A stretch of DNA of 64,000 nt from Falsihalocynthiibacter halioticoli. Its GTDB lineage: Bacteria > Pseudomonadota > Alphaproteobacteria > Rhodobacterales > Rhodobacteraceae. The DNA is taken from assembly GCF_025802015.1 (NCBI RefSeq), contig NZ_JAOYFC010000001.1:372001-436000 (forward strand), read 5' to 3'. The first letter of the stretch is position 1, and each line of letters starts with the position of its first letter. Of this stretch, positions 8,757 to 17,480 are shown in pieces. A program made the position numbers and the translations under genes. The notes beneath the pieces were generated by a model. It saw only the letters and a program-made list of their open reading frames with translations. It had not been told where the DNA came from and did no database searches.

Positions 8757-9658
8757 ACGCATTTCTTTCCCGTATTCGGGCGCTGTTCGATGGTGATCGC
8801 GCGTCTCACAGCGTTGTGCCGCCCTCTGGATATACCGCCAATCTTACGGTCTTTACCGCAGCGGCTATGAGCTTCCTTGCGGTCTTTGCGATCGCTCTTT
8901 CTGTGGCCACAGACCGCCTTGCAGATCATTGGGCTGGCGAGCTTGCACGAACGGCAACGGTGCGAATTTCTGCGCCTGCTGATCAGGTGGCCGCGCAAAC
9001 CCAAGCCGCCCTTCGCGTGTTGGAAACCACACCAGGTGTTGCCGAGGCGCGCGCCTTTGAAGCCGAAGAGCAAATGGCGCTGTTAACGCCATGGTTCGGG
9101 CCGGATCTTCCTGTCGAAACTTTGCCGATCCCACAATTGATAGAGGTCGTCGAGGATGAGCAAGGTCTGGATGCTGAGGGGCTCAAGCTGCGTCTCGCGG
9201 CTGAAGTCCCTGGCGCGATTTTTGATGATCACACCCGCTGGCGGCGCCCCCTTGTTGCCGCGGCGTCTCGTCTCCAAACGCTTGGACTTGTGTCTATTGT
9301 GATCATCGCGGGCGCAACGGCGGCCATGATCACGCTGGCGGCAAATTCGGCTCTCGCGGCGAATGCACAAATAATAGGCGTTCTGCGCCTTGTCGGGGCG
9401 CGTGACATCTTTATCGCCCGTGCTTTTGTTCGGCGCTTTACCTTTCGCGCCTTCGCCGGAGGTGTGCTTGGCGCGGTTCTGGCGACCATTGCGCTGCTGT
9501 TCCTGCCAAACACGGAAGAAGCGGGCGGCTTTCTGACGGGGTTGAGTTTTGTCGGCTGGAATTGGCTCTTACCGCTTGCGGTTCCGTTCCTCGCAGGGTT
9601 TGTTGCCTATGCAGCCACGCGCTTTGCGGCGTTGCGCGTTTTAAAAGGACTTACGTAA
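8753..9658 (+). CDS. ftsX: Cell division membrane protein FtsX
   Basis: A 301-residue partner of FtsE. It has a first transmembrane helix near residues 35-55, a large extracytoplasmic loop, then three more helices in the last third, the FtsX/MacB-like arrangement. The motif region SALAANAQIIGVLRLVGA just after the second helix is typical of FtsX. It transmits the FtsE ATPase cycle to periplasmic amidase activators. The start is GTG, overlapping the ftsE stop. The final base of its stop codon is the first base of the plsC-type ATG (TAATG), so three genes are coupled. Confidence 0.94.
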   Translation: MNAFLSRIRALFDGDRASHSVVPPSGYTANLTVFTAAAMSFLAVFAIALSVATDRLADHWAGELARTATVRISAPADQVAAQTQAALRVLETTPGVAEARAFEAEEQMALLTPWFGPDLPVETLPIPQLIEVVEDEQGLDAEGLKLRLAAEVPGAIFDDHTRWRRPLVAAASRLQTLGLVSIVIIAGATAAMITLAANSALAANAQIIGVLRLVGARDIFIARAFVRRFTFRAFAGGVLGAVLATIALLFLPNTEEAGGFLTGLSFVGWNWLLPLAVPFLAGFVAYAATRFAALRVLKGLT

Positions 9659-10407
9659 TGCGGTATGCCATTCAATGGGTGCGGTCTCTTGTGTTTAGTG
9701 GCCAGATGTATCTGATGATGCTTGTGCTGGCGATTTTCTTTACGCCGCTTGCTATTTTTAATCGCGAGTATGCGTTTAAAGCGGTGCATACCTATTGTAG
9801 ATACGTGCGCTGGAGCGCGTCGTGGATGATAGGTCTGAAAACCGAAATCCGCGGAGAGATACCACAAGACGAAGTTCTGATCGCGGCAAAACACCAGAGT
9901 TTCCTTGATATCATCATGATCGTGTCGGTCGTTCCGCGCCCGAAATTCATCATGAAGGCCATTTTGAAATACGCGCCTATTTTGGGGTGGTATGGGATGC
10001 GGATTGGTTGCGTTCCGGTAAACCGCGGACAGCGAGGCGCGGCGATCAAGCAGATGGTCGAAGATGTGAAATCAGGTGTGCAGCAAGCTGGCCAGTTGAT
10101 TATCTATCCGCAAGGTACACGCGTCGCGCCTGGTGCAAGTTTGCCGTACAAGGTTGGTGTCGGCGTGCTTTATAACCAAACGGGTCAGCCTTGTGTGCCC
10201 GCTGCTGCAAACGTGGGCGTGTTCTGGCCCCGCCGAGGAATTTACCGCAAACCGGGTACTGCTGTTGTCGAGTTTTTGCCACGGATCGAGCCTGGCCTTG
10301 ATACGAAATCCTTTATGGCAAAACTTGAAACCGCAATTGAACCGGCGTCTAACGCGCTCATGAAGGAAGCGGGCTTTGACGTTGCTGCGGGCCAAGGTAA
10401 GGCATAG
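9658..10407 (+). CDS. plsC: 1-acyl-sn-glycerol-3-phosphate acyltransferase
   Basis: A 249-residue PlsC-type acyltransferase that makes phosphatidic acid from lysophosphatidic acid at the inner membrane. The catalytic HX4D motif is HQSFLD, with His79 and Asp84. The substrate-binding motif near residue 150 reads YPQGTR, with Gln in place of the usual Glu of EGTR. Two N-terminal hydrophobic segments anchor it. The ATG overlaps the ftsX stop by one base, so its translation is likely coupled to the divisome genes. The precise acyl donor and acceptor cannot be told from sequence. Confidence 0.9.
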   Translation: MRYAIQWVRSLVFSGQMYLMMLVLAIFFTPLAIFNREYAFKAVHTYCRYVRWSASWMIGLKTEIRGEIPQDEVLIAAKHQSFLDIIMIVSVVPRPKFIMKAILKYAPILGWYGMRIGCVPVNRGQRGAAIKQMVEDVKSGVQQAGQLIIYPQGTRVAPGASLPYKVGVGVLYNQTGQPCVPAAANVGVFWPRRGIYRKPGTAVVEFLPRIEPGLDTKSFMAKLETAIEPASNALMKEAGFDVAAGQGKA

Positions 10408-10459
10408 CGCGCTACTTCGCTAAGTCTAGCGAGATAGAACCCCATTACAGGAGCAAGAC

Positions 10460-11650
10460 ATGAGCCGCGCCGAACGCCTTGCTCTATACGTCGCGCTCAC
10501 CGCGCTTACGGCATTTGCGATTGATGGTGTATTGCCGGTGATGCCGGCGATTGATGCGGAATTCTCGCCGGAGTTACCGTTTTCAGTCGGGCAGATAATC
10601 ACCGCCTTTGTGCTTGGTATGGCCGTTGGTGAATTGGCCATCGGTCCGATCAGTGATGCAGTCGGCAGACGCCCATCGGTCATCGCAGGGCTCGCCATTT
10701 TCGTGATTGGATCGGTTTTGGCTGCCATCGCAACTTCGTTTGAAGCTTTGATCCTTGGTCGCTTCCTTCAGGGAGTGGGGGTCGCGGGGCCGAAAATCGG
10801 AACGCGCGCGATGATCAGAGACCAGTTTGAAGGCGCGGATATGGCCAAGGTCATGTCGATGATATTCACGCTGCTGGTCTTCGTACCGATGATTGCGCCC
10901 GCTCTTGGGGCCGCTCTCGCTGCAATCACAGGATGGCGTGGTGTGCTTTGGGGGTATCTGGTGCTGGCGGCAATCCTTGGAGCTTGGCTTTGGGCGCGCC
11001 ACCCGGAGACTCACCCGAAGGCAAATCGCGTGCCGCTCAAGCCCGGACCGCTTCTGCGCAATTTCGCGATTATTGTGAGTAGGAGAGATGTGTTTCCTAT
11101 CATCGTTGCGATAGGTTTTGTGTTCGGCGGGCAGCTTGCCTATTTCGCCGTTGCTGCTGAATTGTTTGGCGAATTTTACGGGAAACAGTCACAAATGCCT
11201 GCACTCATCGCTTTGCTAGCCACAGGAATGGGCGCGGCCTTGATGTTGAATGTGCGGTTTGTTGGTCAAACAGGGTTAGAGCGACCAATTTGGATTGGGC
11301 TGCTGCTGATGGGCGGCGCCGGTAGCGCGCTGTTGATTACCGCACTGGGTTTTGATGGGCAGCCGCCGCTTGGCTTGCTTCTTGCTTTGGCGTGGGTCGC
11401 CTTTTTCGCGCTCGGCCTGTTGTTTGGAAACCTTGGAGCACTCGCGATGCGCCCGCTTGGCGAGTTGGCAGGGCTGGGCTCTTCGCTCATTGCGTCTGTG
11501 TCGAGCGTGGTTGCGTTTGTTTTTACAACTGTGATTAAGAGCGCGGTCAATGGCCCTGTTTGGACGATCGCTTGGGGGTTTACATTGGCAGCGGTCGCGT
11601 CCTCAGTTCTGTTCCGTCATACGCTTACCCCGACAAACGCCCAAAACTGA
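10460..11650 (+). CDS. MFS drug exporter, Bcr/CflA type
   Basis: A 396-residue major-facilitator protein with about twelve hydrophobic segments. The loop between helices 2 and 3 carries GPISDAVGRRP, the MFS signature with Asp and paired Arg, and GRFLQGVG lies in helix 4 as in Bcr/CflA proton antiporters. Family members export bicyclomycin, sulfonamides, chloramphenicol or sometimes cysteine; the substrate is not predictable here. AGGAG precedes the ATG. It follows plsC by 52 bases and may be a separate unit; a strong hairpin follows it. Helix 11-12 sequence is intact, so nothing suggests decay. Confidence 0.87.
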   Translation: MSRAERLALYVALTALTAFAIDGVLPVMPAIDAEFSPELPFSVGQIITAFVLGMAVGELAIGPISDAVGRRPSVIAGLAIFVIGSVLAAIATSFEALILGRFLQGVGVAGPKIGTRAMIRDQFEGADMAKVMSMIFTLLVFVPMIAPALGAALAAITGWRGVLWGYLVLAAILGAWLWARHPETHPKANRVPLKPGPLLRNFAIIVSRRDVFPIIVAIGFVFGGQLAYFAVAAELFGEFYGKQSQMPALIALLATGMGAALMLNVRFVGQTGLERPIWIGLLLMGGAGSALLITALGFDGQPPLGLLLALAWVAFFALGLLFGNLGALAMRPLGELAGLGSSLIASVSSVVAFVFTTVIKSAVNGPVWTIAWGFTLAAVASSVLFRHTLTPTNAQN

Positions 11651-11661
11651 TTGCACAAAAA

Positions 11662-11688
11662 AAGGCGGGCCACATGCGGGCCCGCCTT
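11662..11688. terminator. Bidirectional hairpin terminator between MFS gene and accA
   Basis: A perfect 10-bp stem (AAGGCGGGCC with GGCCCGCCTT) around a 7-base loop, preceded by an A-run and followed by TT-AAATAA. It lies between two convergent genes and can serve both. Confidence 0.85.
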
Positions 11689-11710
11689 AAATAATACTGA
11701 TTTGGCTTTC

Positions 11711-12673
11711 TTAAGCCGCGAGCCCCTTGGAGCCAAGATCAAGGAACTTCTTGCGACGTTCTTTGATGAGCGTTTCAGGCTTTTTCTTAGACAGGTCCTT
11801 GAGGTGCTTCTCAATCGCGGCCCCAACAGATTTGATTGTTGTTTGCGGATCGCGGTGCGCGCCGCCGATGGGTTCCGGAATGATCTCATCTGCCACGCCA
11901 AGCGCCGAAAGATCTTGGGCCGTTACGCGCAGCGCTTCTGCGGCTTCGCGCATACGGGAGGCGTCTTTCCAAAGGATCGAAGCGCAGCCTTCTGGCGAAA
12001 TCACCGAGTAAACTGAATGTTCCAGCATCACGAGCTTATTGCCAGCCGCCAGCGCAACCGCACCACCAGAGCCGCCTTCGCCGATCACGACCGTGATAAG
12101 CGGAACACCGATCTGCAGGCATTTCTCTGTGCAGCGGGCAATCGCTTCAGACTGGCCGCGCTCCTCCGCGCCTTTACCCGGAAACGCGCCTGTTGTGTCT
12201 ACCAGCGTGACAACAGGAAGCTTGAAGCGGTGCGCAAGGTCCATCAAACGGATCGCTTTGCGGTACCCTTCAGGGCGGGCCATGCCGAAATTGCGCTCAA
12301 CGCGAGATTTCGTGTCCGAGCCCTTTTCCTGCCCGATCACAACAACAGCTTGATCGCCGATCCGCGCGAGGCCGCCGACAATCGCGAGATCGTCAGCAAA
12401 GTTGCGGTCCCCTGCGAGCTGGGTGAAATCTGTGAACAACTGGTTGATATAATCAAGGCAATGGGGGCGGTCCGGATGGCGGGCCACCTGACATTTGCGC
12501 CATGCGGTCAGGTCAGAATACAGATCCTTGAGGAGCGCCTCGGCTTTCTTGTCGAGAGCAGAGGCCTCTTCCTCTACGTCCATCTCTTCATTCGACCGCG
12601 CCAGAGCGCGCAATTCTTCGGCTTTGCCTTCGATTTCTGCGAGTGGTTTTTCAAACTCGAGATAATTATTCAT
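11711..12673 (-). CDS. accA: Acetyl-CoA carboxylase carboxyltransferase subunit alpha
   Basis: A 320-residue AccA, which together with AccD transfers CO2 from biotin to acetyl-CoA in the first step of fatty-acid synthesis. Family marks include FTQLAGDR, QEKGSDTK, the GAFPGKGAEERGQ segment, and the oxyanion-hole Gly-rich stretch EGGSGGAVA followed by YSVISPEGCASILWKD. The N terminus MNNYLEFEKP is the standard start, with GGAGA upstream. It lies 3' of mcl1 on the same strand with 120 bases between, so it may have its own promoter. Confidence 0.97.
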   Translation of the reverse strand: MNNYLEFEKPLAEIEGKAEELRALARSNEEMDVEEEASALDKKAEALLKDLYSDLTAWRKCQVARHPDRPHCLDYINQLFTDFTQLAGDRNFADDLAIVGGLARIGDQAVVVIGQEKGSDTKSRVERNFGMARPEGYRKAIRLMDLAHRFKLPVVTLVDTTGAFPGKGAEERGQSEAIARCTEKCLQIGVPLITVVIGEGGSGGAVALAAGNKLVMLEHSVYSVISPEGCASILWKDASRMREAAEALRVTAQDLSALGVADEIIPEPIGGAHRDPQTTIKSVGAAIEKHLKDLSKKKPETLIKERRKKFLDLGSKGLAA

Positions 12674-12793
12674 CGGGGTCTCCGTGCCAATTTGACACGA
12701 TATATGACGATGAAATGCGCGGTTTGCAATGACCGAGGGGCAGGCTTTGCCCGACTTTTGGCTCCGAAAGCCGAAAATTCGCGCTCGCTCGGG

Positions 12794-13759
12794 CTATGCC
12801 GCTGAATTGGCGATCATTTCGGATTGCCGCACAATCACCTCGGCCTGTTTGATGCTGGCGATATCCACAAGCCGCCCCTTATAGACGGTTGCCCCTTCAC
12901 CGTTGGCCTTGGCGGTTTCCATCGCAGCGAGGATTTCACGGGCTTCGGTGATTTGCGCATCCGAGGGTGTGAATACCTCGTTGGCAAGGGCGATTTGTTT
13001 TGGATGAATGGCCCACTTGCCGACCATTCCAAGCGTGGCCGAGCGCCGCGCCTGTGCGCGATACCCTTCGTCGTCGCTGAAATCGCCGAAGGGGCCGTCA
13101 ACGGGCAGAACACCATGGGTGCGGCAGGCAGCAACAATTGCGGCCTGTGCCCAATGCCAAGGATCGGAGTAGTGACGCGCTTCGCCGTGCTGCATGTAAT
13201 AGTTTTCTTGAGTTCCGCCGATGCCGGTTGTCTGCATACCCATAGAGGCCGCAAAATCAGCAGCGCCGAGGCTCATGGCAACTAGACGCGGGCTGCTGGC
13301 CGCAATCTCTTCGACATGCGAGATGCCAGCGGCACTTTCGATAATAACTTCAAAATCGATCCGTTTTTCGCGCCCCTTAGCAGACTCGATGGCAGTCACA
13401 AGCGCATCGACCGCATAAATATCCGCCGCGCAGCCGACTTTGGGGATCATGATCTGGTCGAGCCGTTCGGAGGCATTTTCGAGAAGGTCCACAACGTCGC
13501 GGTACCAATAGGGCGTATCAAGCCCGTTGATCCGCACCGAAAGTGTTTTGCTGCCCCAATCCACGTCGCCGATGGCTTTGATGATATTGGCGCGTGCGGC
13601 GTCCTTGTCGCTGGGGGCAACGCTGTCTTCGAGGTCGAGGTTTATGACATCGGCCGCACTTGCGGCCATTTTCTCAAATAGCGCAGGACGAGAGCCGGGG
13701 CCGAATAGCTGACAGCGGTTCGGGCGGGCTGGGGCAGCGGGTTGCAATTTGAAACTCAT
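12794..13759 (-). CDS. mcl1: L-malyl-CoA / beta-methylmalyl-CoA lyase
   Basis: A 321-residue HpcH/HpaI (CitE-like) lyase very close to the Rhodobacter Mcl1 sequence as I know it, starting MSFKLQP and including PNRCQLFGPGSRP. Mcl1 cleaves beta-methylmalyl-CoA to glyoxylate and propionyl-CoA and condenses acetyl-CoA with glyoxylate in the ethylmalonyl-CoA pathway. Candidate metal and acid residues are Asp42, Glu44 and Asp45 in NLDLEDSV, Glu in EVIIESAAG near 141, and Asp in GAADFAAS near 168. GAGGT precedes the ATG. The gene is divergent from the D-glutamate unit, with a 279-base shared upstream region. Confidence 0.93.
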   Translation of the reverse strand: MSFKLQPAAPARPNRCQLFGPGSRPALFEKMAASAADVINLDLEDSVAPSDKDAARANIIKAIGDVDWGSKTLSVRINGLDTPYWYRDVVDLLENASERLDQIMIPKVGCAADIYAVDALVTAIESAKGREKRIDFEVIIESAAGISHVEEIAASSPRLVAMSLGAADFAASMGMQTTGIGGTQENYYMQHGEARHYSDPWHWAQAAIVAACRTHGVLPVDGPFGDFSDDEGYRAQARRSATLGMVGKWAIHPKQIALANEVFTPSDAQITEAREILAAMETAKANGEGATVYKGRLVDIASIKQAEVIVRQSEMIANSAA

Positions 13760-14038
13760 GTGGACCTCGTTGGGAATTATGCGAGCAAGTAAATTACGAA
13801 TTTGTTATTAATGTTGGTATAATCTTGCGCGACTGATGGCAAGAACTATTGTGCAGGCGCAGAAAATAGGCCCCTAGTTGGACGGGTATTCTTGCGTTTT
13901 TGAGTTATAGGTTGGCAGATTATTCGATGAAATATCAGTTGTACGCCGAAACATTCGAAAATTTACGCGCAAATCGGTGAATTCGCAAACAATGCCCAAT
14001 GCAATGTCGTCATAGTACGCAAAGCAAAGGAGCACAGT
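13760..14038. other. Intergenic region between divergent mcl1 and dgcN
   Basis: AT-richer than its surroundings and without a credible gene. A TATAAT hexamer lies around 13820, with only a weak -35 match (TTACGA, 18-base spacer) on the plus strand. AAAGGAG sits just before dgcN. I see no clear operator repeat. Confidence 0.5.
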
Positions 14039-15040
14039 ATGATTCCCACACCTTATCTTCTCTTTTTAGGCGATGCGCCCGATCAACTCGCCGCCAAAGT
14101 TGCGCAGGGCATCAAGGATTGGCGTCCTGAAAACGCTGTTGGTCAGATGCGGCTTGAGGGGTGTAAGGCGGATCTCGGGCTGACCGATATGTCGCTTGAA
14201 GATGCTAAGGCGGCGGGCGCAAAAACGCTTGTCATTGGTGTGGCCAATCGCGGTGGCGTAATTTCCGAAACATGGAAAAAGGTGCTCATAGAAGCGATCG
14301 AAGCGGGTTTTGACATTGCCAGCGGGCTACATAACTTGCTCCGCGACGAGGCCGATCTTGTTGCTGCGTCCATGGCGCATGGCACAAGCCTGCATGACGT
14401 GCGTGTTCCAGGCATTGATTACCCTATTGCGAACGGAAAGAAGCGCAGCGGCAAACGGGTTCTGGCTGTTGGAACGGATTGCTCGGTCGGGAAAATGTAC
14501 ACTGGTCTTGCGATTGACGCGGAGATGCGTGCACGTGGGATGAAGTCTGATTTCCGCGCGACCGGTCAGACCGGCATTCTAATCACGGGCCAAGGTGTTC
14601 CGCTTGACGCGGTGATCGCTGATTTCATGGCGGGTGCGGTTGAATATATCTCGCCGGACAATGATGCAGACCATTGGGATGTAATCGAGGGGCAGGGCAG
14701 CCTGTTCCATGTGTCGTATTCCGGTGTGACCTTGGCGCTTATCCACGGTGGGCAGCCCGATGCGATCATCCTGTCTCACGAGCCTACGCGTCAGCATATG
14801 CGCGGACTGCCCGACTATGCCATTCCATCGCTGGAAGCGCTGCGCGATATGTGCATGCCGCTGGCCAAAGTGGCAAATCCGGATTGCAAAGTTGTTGGCA
14901 TTTCGGTGAACACCGCCGCGATGTCGGATGATGAAGCAAACGCATATCTAACTGAAGTAGAGGAGCGGATGGGGCTTCCGGCGGTTGACCCGTTCCGCCA
15001 TGGCGCTGGACGTCTGGTGGATGCGTTGGCCGCGATATAG
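14039..15040 (+). CDS. dgcN: D-glutamate N-acyltransferase DgcN (DUF1611)
   Basis: A 333-residue DUF1611 protein. The DgcN family has been described in marine bacteria as acylating D-glutamate to N-acetyl-D-glutamate, the first step of a D-glutamate catabolic route. The C-terminal part has a P-loop-like segment GTDCSVGKM at residues 145-153, and an N-terminal Rossmann-like half includes TLVIGVANRGG. A strong AAAGGAG precedes the ATG. The next gene is dgcA, nine bases downstream, and a D-amino-acid transaminase follows. This pairing is what raises the call above plain DUF1611. The catalytic residues are not something I can assign from sequence. Confidence 0.86.
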   Translation: MIPTPYLLFLGDAPDQLAAKVAQGIKDWRPENAVGQMRLEGCKADLGLTDMSLEDAKAAGAKTLVIGVANRGGVISETWKKVLIEAIEAGFDIASGLHNLLRDEADLVAASMAHGTSLHDVRVPGIDYPIANGKKRSGKRVLAVGTDCSVGKMYTGLAIDAEMRARGMKSDFRATGQTGILITGQGVPLDAVIADFMAGAVEYISPDNDADHWDVIEGQGSLFHVSYSGVTLALIHGGQPDAIILSHEPTRQHMRGLPDYAIPSLEALRDMCMPLAKVANPDCKVVGISVNTAAMSDDEANAYLTEVEERMGLPAVDPFRHGAGRLVDALAAI

Positions 15041-15049
15041 GGTGGCCTC

Positions 15050-16015
15050 ATGAAGCTGAATGTTACAACCGATGTGTTCCCGCTTGCCGAAGTTTTCACC
15101 ATCTCGCGGGGGAGCCGAACGCATGCGCATGTCCTGACCGTTCGGATCACCGATGGCGCGCACACTGGGTGGGGCGAATGCGTTCCTTATCCGCGCTATG
15201 GGGAGAGTATCGAGTCTGTTTCGGAAGCGATACTGGCCTTACCGATGCCGCTTGATCGTGCGCGCTTACAAGAGCTGTTGCCGTCCGGCGCGGCGCGCAA
15301 CGCGGTGGACTGCGCGCTCTGGGATCTAGAAGCGAAACGCGCAGGAAAACGCGTGTGGGAACTGGCAGGGCTTGCTGCGCCGCACCCAGAGATAACCGCC
15401 TTTACGCTATCGCTCGACTCTCCGCAGCAAATGGGGATCGCCGCAGCAAAACAGGGGCATCGACCGTTGCTCAAAATCAAACTCGGCACGCCCGATGATA
15501 TGGCGCGGCTTGAGGCCGTTCGGCACGGCGCGCCGAAATCGCGCATTATCGTTGATGCGAATGAAGGATGGAGTGCTGAGGTTTACCAAGAGCTCGCGCC
15601 GCATCTCATTCGGTTGGGCGTTGATCTTGTCGAGCAGCCGCTTCCTGCAGGTGAGGATGAGATGCTGTCTGAAATCGAGCGTCCCTTGCCGGTGTGCGCC
15701 GATGAAAGTGCTCATGACTGCGCGACCCTTCCTGAGCTGGCGGGGAAATATGATGTTGTGAATATTAAGCTGGATAAAACCGGTGGCCTTACAGAAGCGC
15801 TTTCCTTGAAGCAAGCAGCGTTGGCTGAGGGGTATAAGGTGATGGTCGGCTGCATGGTCGGAAGTAGCCTCGCAATGGCACCCGCCACACTGGTTGCTCA
15901 AGGTGCGATGGTAACAGACCTTGACGGCCCGCTTTTGTTGGCGCAAGACCGTGACAACCCATTGCAATTTGATGATCTCGGGGTGCATCCGCCGCGCGCA
16001 GCACTCTGGGGCTAA
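15050..16015 (+). CDS. dgcA: N-acyl-D-glutamate racemase DgcA (enolase superfamily, dipeptide-epimerase-like)
   Basis: A 321-residue enolase-superfamily enzyme of the muconate-lactonising / dipeptide-epimerase subgroup. Acid-base lysines are Lys142 and Lys144 in LKIKLG and Lys240/Lys243 in NIKLDKTGG. Metal ligands are Asp169 (VDANEGW), Glu195 (DLVEQPL) and Asp218 (CADES). Such enzymes are often annotated as L-Ala-D/L-Glu epimerase; beside dgcN the better call is DgcA, which racemises N-acetyl-D-glutamate to N-acetyl-L-glutamate. It sits in one operon, 9 bases from each neighbour. An epimerase acting on peptidoglycan peptides remains the alternative. Confidence 0.86.
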   Translation: MKLNVTTDVFPLAEVFTISRGSRTHAHVLTVRITDGAHTGWGECVPYPRYGESIESVSEAILALPMPLDRARLQELLPSGAARNAVDCALWDLEAKRAGKRVWELAGLAAPHPEITAFTLSLDSPQQMGIAAAKQGHRPLLKIKLGTPDDMARLEAVRHGAPKSRIIVDANEGWSAEVYQELAPHLIRLGVDLVEQPLPAGEDEMLSEIERPLPVCADESAHDCATLPELAGKYDVVNIKLDKTGGLTEALSLKQAALAEGYKVMVGCMVGSSLAMAPATLVAQGAMVTDLDGPLLLAQDRDNPLQFDDLGVHPPRAALWG

Positions 16016-16024
16016 GGAGTGATT

Positions 16025-16888
16025 ATGACCCGCACTGTTTACGTCAACGGTGAATATCTGCCGGAAAATGAAGCGAAAATCTCGATATTTGATCGTGGTT
16101 TTTTGATGGCGGACGGGATCTATGAGGTTACGAGCGTTCTTGATGGCAAGCTGATTGATTTTGCTGGTCACGCTGCGCGGCTTGAGCGTTCTGCAAACGA
16201 GCTTGATCTGGCGCTTCCTGTTGATATGGACGAGTTGATTGAAATTCACCGCAAACTGGTCGAGCTGAATGGAATTGAAGAGGGGATGGTTTATCTCCAA
16301 GTCACCCGCGGCGCGCCAGCGGACCGTGATTTCGCATTCCCTGATCCGGATGAGGTTCCGTCTTCAATCGTGCTGTTCACGCAAAACAAGCCTGGCCTCG
16401 CAGAGTCTCCTGCCGCCAAAACAGGCATTAAGGTCATTTCGATCGAAGATGTACGCTGGGGCCGCCGTGACATCAAAACAGTGCAGCTTCTCTATCCGTC
16501 TATGGGGAAGATGATGGCCAAGAAAGCTGGCGTCGATGACGCATGGATGGTCGAAGAGGGCAAGGTTACCGAAGGCACATCCAATAACGCCTATATCGTA
16601 AAGAACGGCACTATCATTACGCGCCACCTTGGCAACGAAATTCTCGCTGGGATTACCCGCAACGCTGTGCTGCGGTTTGCCCAAGAGGCGCAGATGAAGG
16701 TCGAAGAGCGCAGCTTCACGATCGACGAAGCCAAGGATGCTGACGAAGCATTCGTTACCTCGGCCTCAACATTCGTGATGCCAGTTGTTGAAATCGACGG
16801 CGCGCAAATCGGTGAAGGAACACCGGGCCCCGTTGCGAAGCGCCTTCGCGAGATTTATCTCGAAGAGAGCCGCAAGGCCGCCGTTTAA
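16025..16888 (+). CDS. dat: D-amino-acid transaminase
   Basis: A 287-residue fold-type IV PLP aminotransferase. The PLP lysine is Lys151 in RRDIKTVQLL, and the N-terminal FDRGFLMADGIYEV and later VTEGTSNN motifs match D-alanine transaminase more than IlvE or PabC. The reaction swaps amino groups between D-amino acids and 2-oxoacids, typically D-Ala + 2-oxoglutarate to pyruvate + D-Glu. The ATG at 16025 is 5 bases from AAGGAG; an in-frame GTG at 16019 overlaps that site and is rejected. Third gene of the dgcN-dgcA-dat unit, closed by a terminator hairpin. Confidence 0.9.
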   Translation: MTRTVYVNGEYLPENEAKISIFDRGFLMADGIYEVTSVLDGKLIDFAGHAARLERSANELDLALPVDMDELIEIHRKLVELNGIEEGMVYLQVTRGAPADRDFAFPDPDEVPSSIVLFTQNKPGLAESPAAKTGIKVISIEDVRWGRRDIKTVQLLYPSMGKMMAKKAGVDDAWMVEEGKVTEGTSNNAYIVKNGTIITRHLGNEILAGITRNAVLRFAQEAQMKVEERSFTIDEAKDADEAFVTSASTFVMPVVEIDGAQIGEGTPGPVAKRLREIYLEESRKAAV

Positions 16889-16895
16889 GTTTGAC

Positions 16896-16921
16896 AGCGG
16901 CGCTTGATATAAAGCGCCGCT
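16896..16921. terminator. Hairpin between dat and the DUF1244 gene
   Basis: A perfect 10-bp stem (AGCGGCGCTT with AAGCGCCGCT) and 6-base loop between convergent genes. There is no clear U-run on either side, so termination strength is uncertain. Confidence 0.65.
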
Positions 16922-16933
16922 AACCGCATTCGA

Positions 16934-17269
16934 TTAGCCCTTGTCGCTGACATTCTCGGCAAAGGATTTTTTGAACTCTTCTTGCTTCTGCGGGCTGGCA
17001 TCGGTCTGGAATTCAGACTTCCAGCGTTCCATCGTCATGCCGTAATAGGCTTCCCGCGCTTCTTCCTTGCCAATCTCGATTCCGCGTTCAGCAGCGGCTT
17101 CCTGAACCCAACGCGACAGGCAGTTGCGGCAAAAGCCGGCGAGGTTCATCATATCGATGTTTTGCACGTCTGTTCGCTTTTCCATCAGGTGTTCGCGTAG
17201 GGTCCGAAAGGCGGCAGCCTCAAGTTCCAGTTGCGTCTGGGCGTCAATGTCGGGGCGGTTGAAATCCAT
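16934..17269 (-). CDS. DUF1244 domain protein, unknown function
   Basis: A 111-residue soluble protein. It contains the conserved DUF1244 core GFCRNCLSRW with Cys47 and Cys50, flanked by amphipathic helices, and YYGMTMERWK further on. The CxxC and nearby charged residues suggest a possible metal or redox site, which is inference. The ATG at 17269 has GAGGT five to six bases upstream; an in-frame extension to 17350 adds a basic, non-family stretch. It is alone, between dat and the divergent pyk. Confidence 0.86.
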   Translation of the reverse strand: MDFNRPDIDAQTQLELEAAAFRTLREHLMEKRTDVQNIDMMNLAGFCRNCLSRWVQEAAAERGIEIGKEEAREAYYGMTMERWKSEFQTDASPQKQEEFKKSFAENVSDKG

Positions 17270-17480
17270 GATGACCTCGTTTGTGGAAGTTCCTGCGCAT
17301 AGTCTAAGGGAATGGTGACGGGTTGCAATGCGCCGCCTGTTTCGTCGCAAAGGCGTGACAATTGCGGTTTACACCCTTCGATAGGAATGGTGCGCTGACC
17401 GTTGTGTTTACCTATGAATTGGGGCATATAGCAGGCGGCCCACCGGAAAAGACATATATAACCTGAGGAATCGACGCCGA

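Noticed and set aside
15407..16300. A 297-codon minus-strand frame over dgcA and dat
   Set aside because: It overlaps two clearly coding genes and shows no domain or ribosome binding site.
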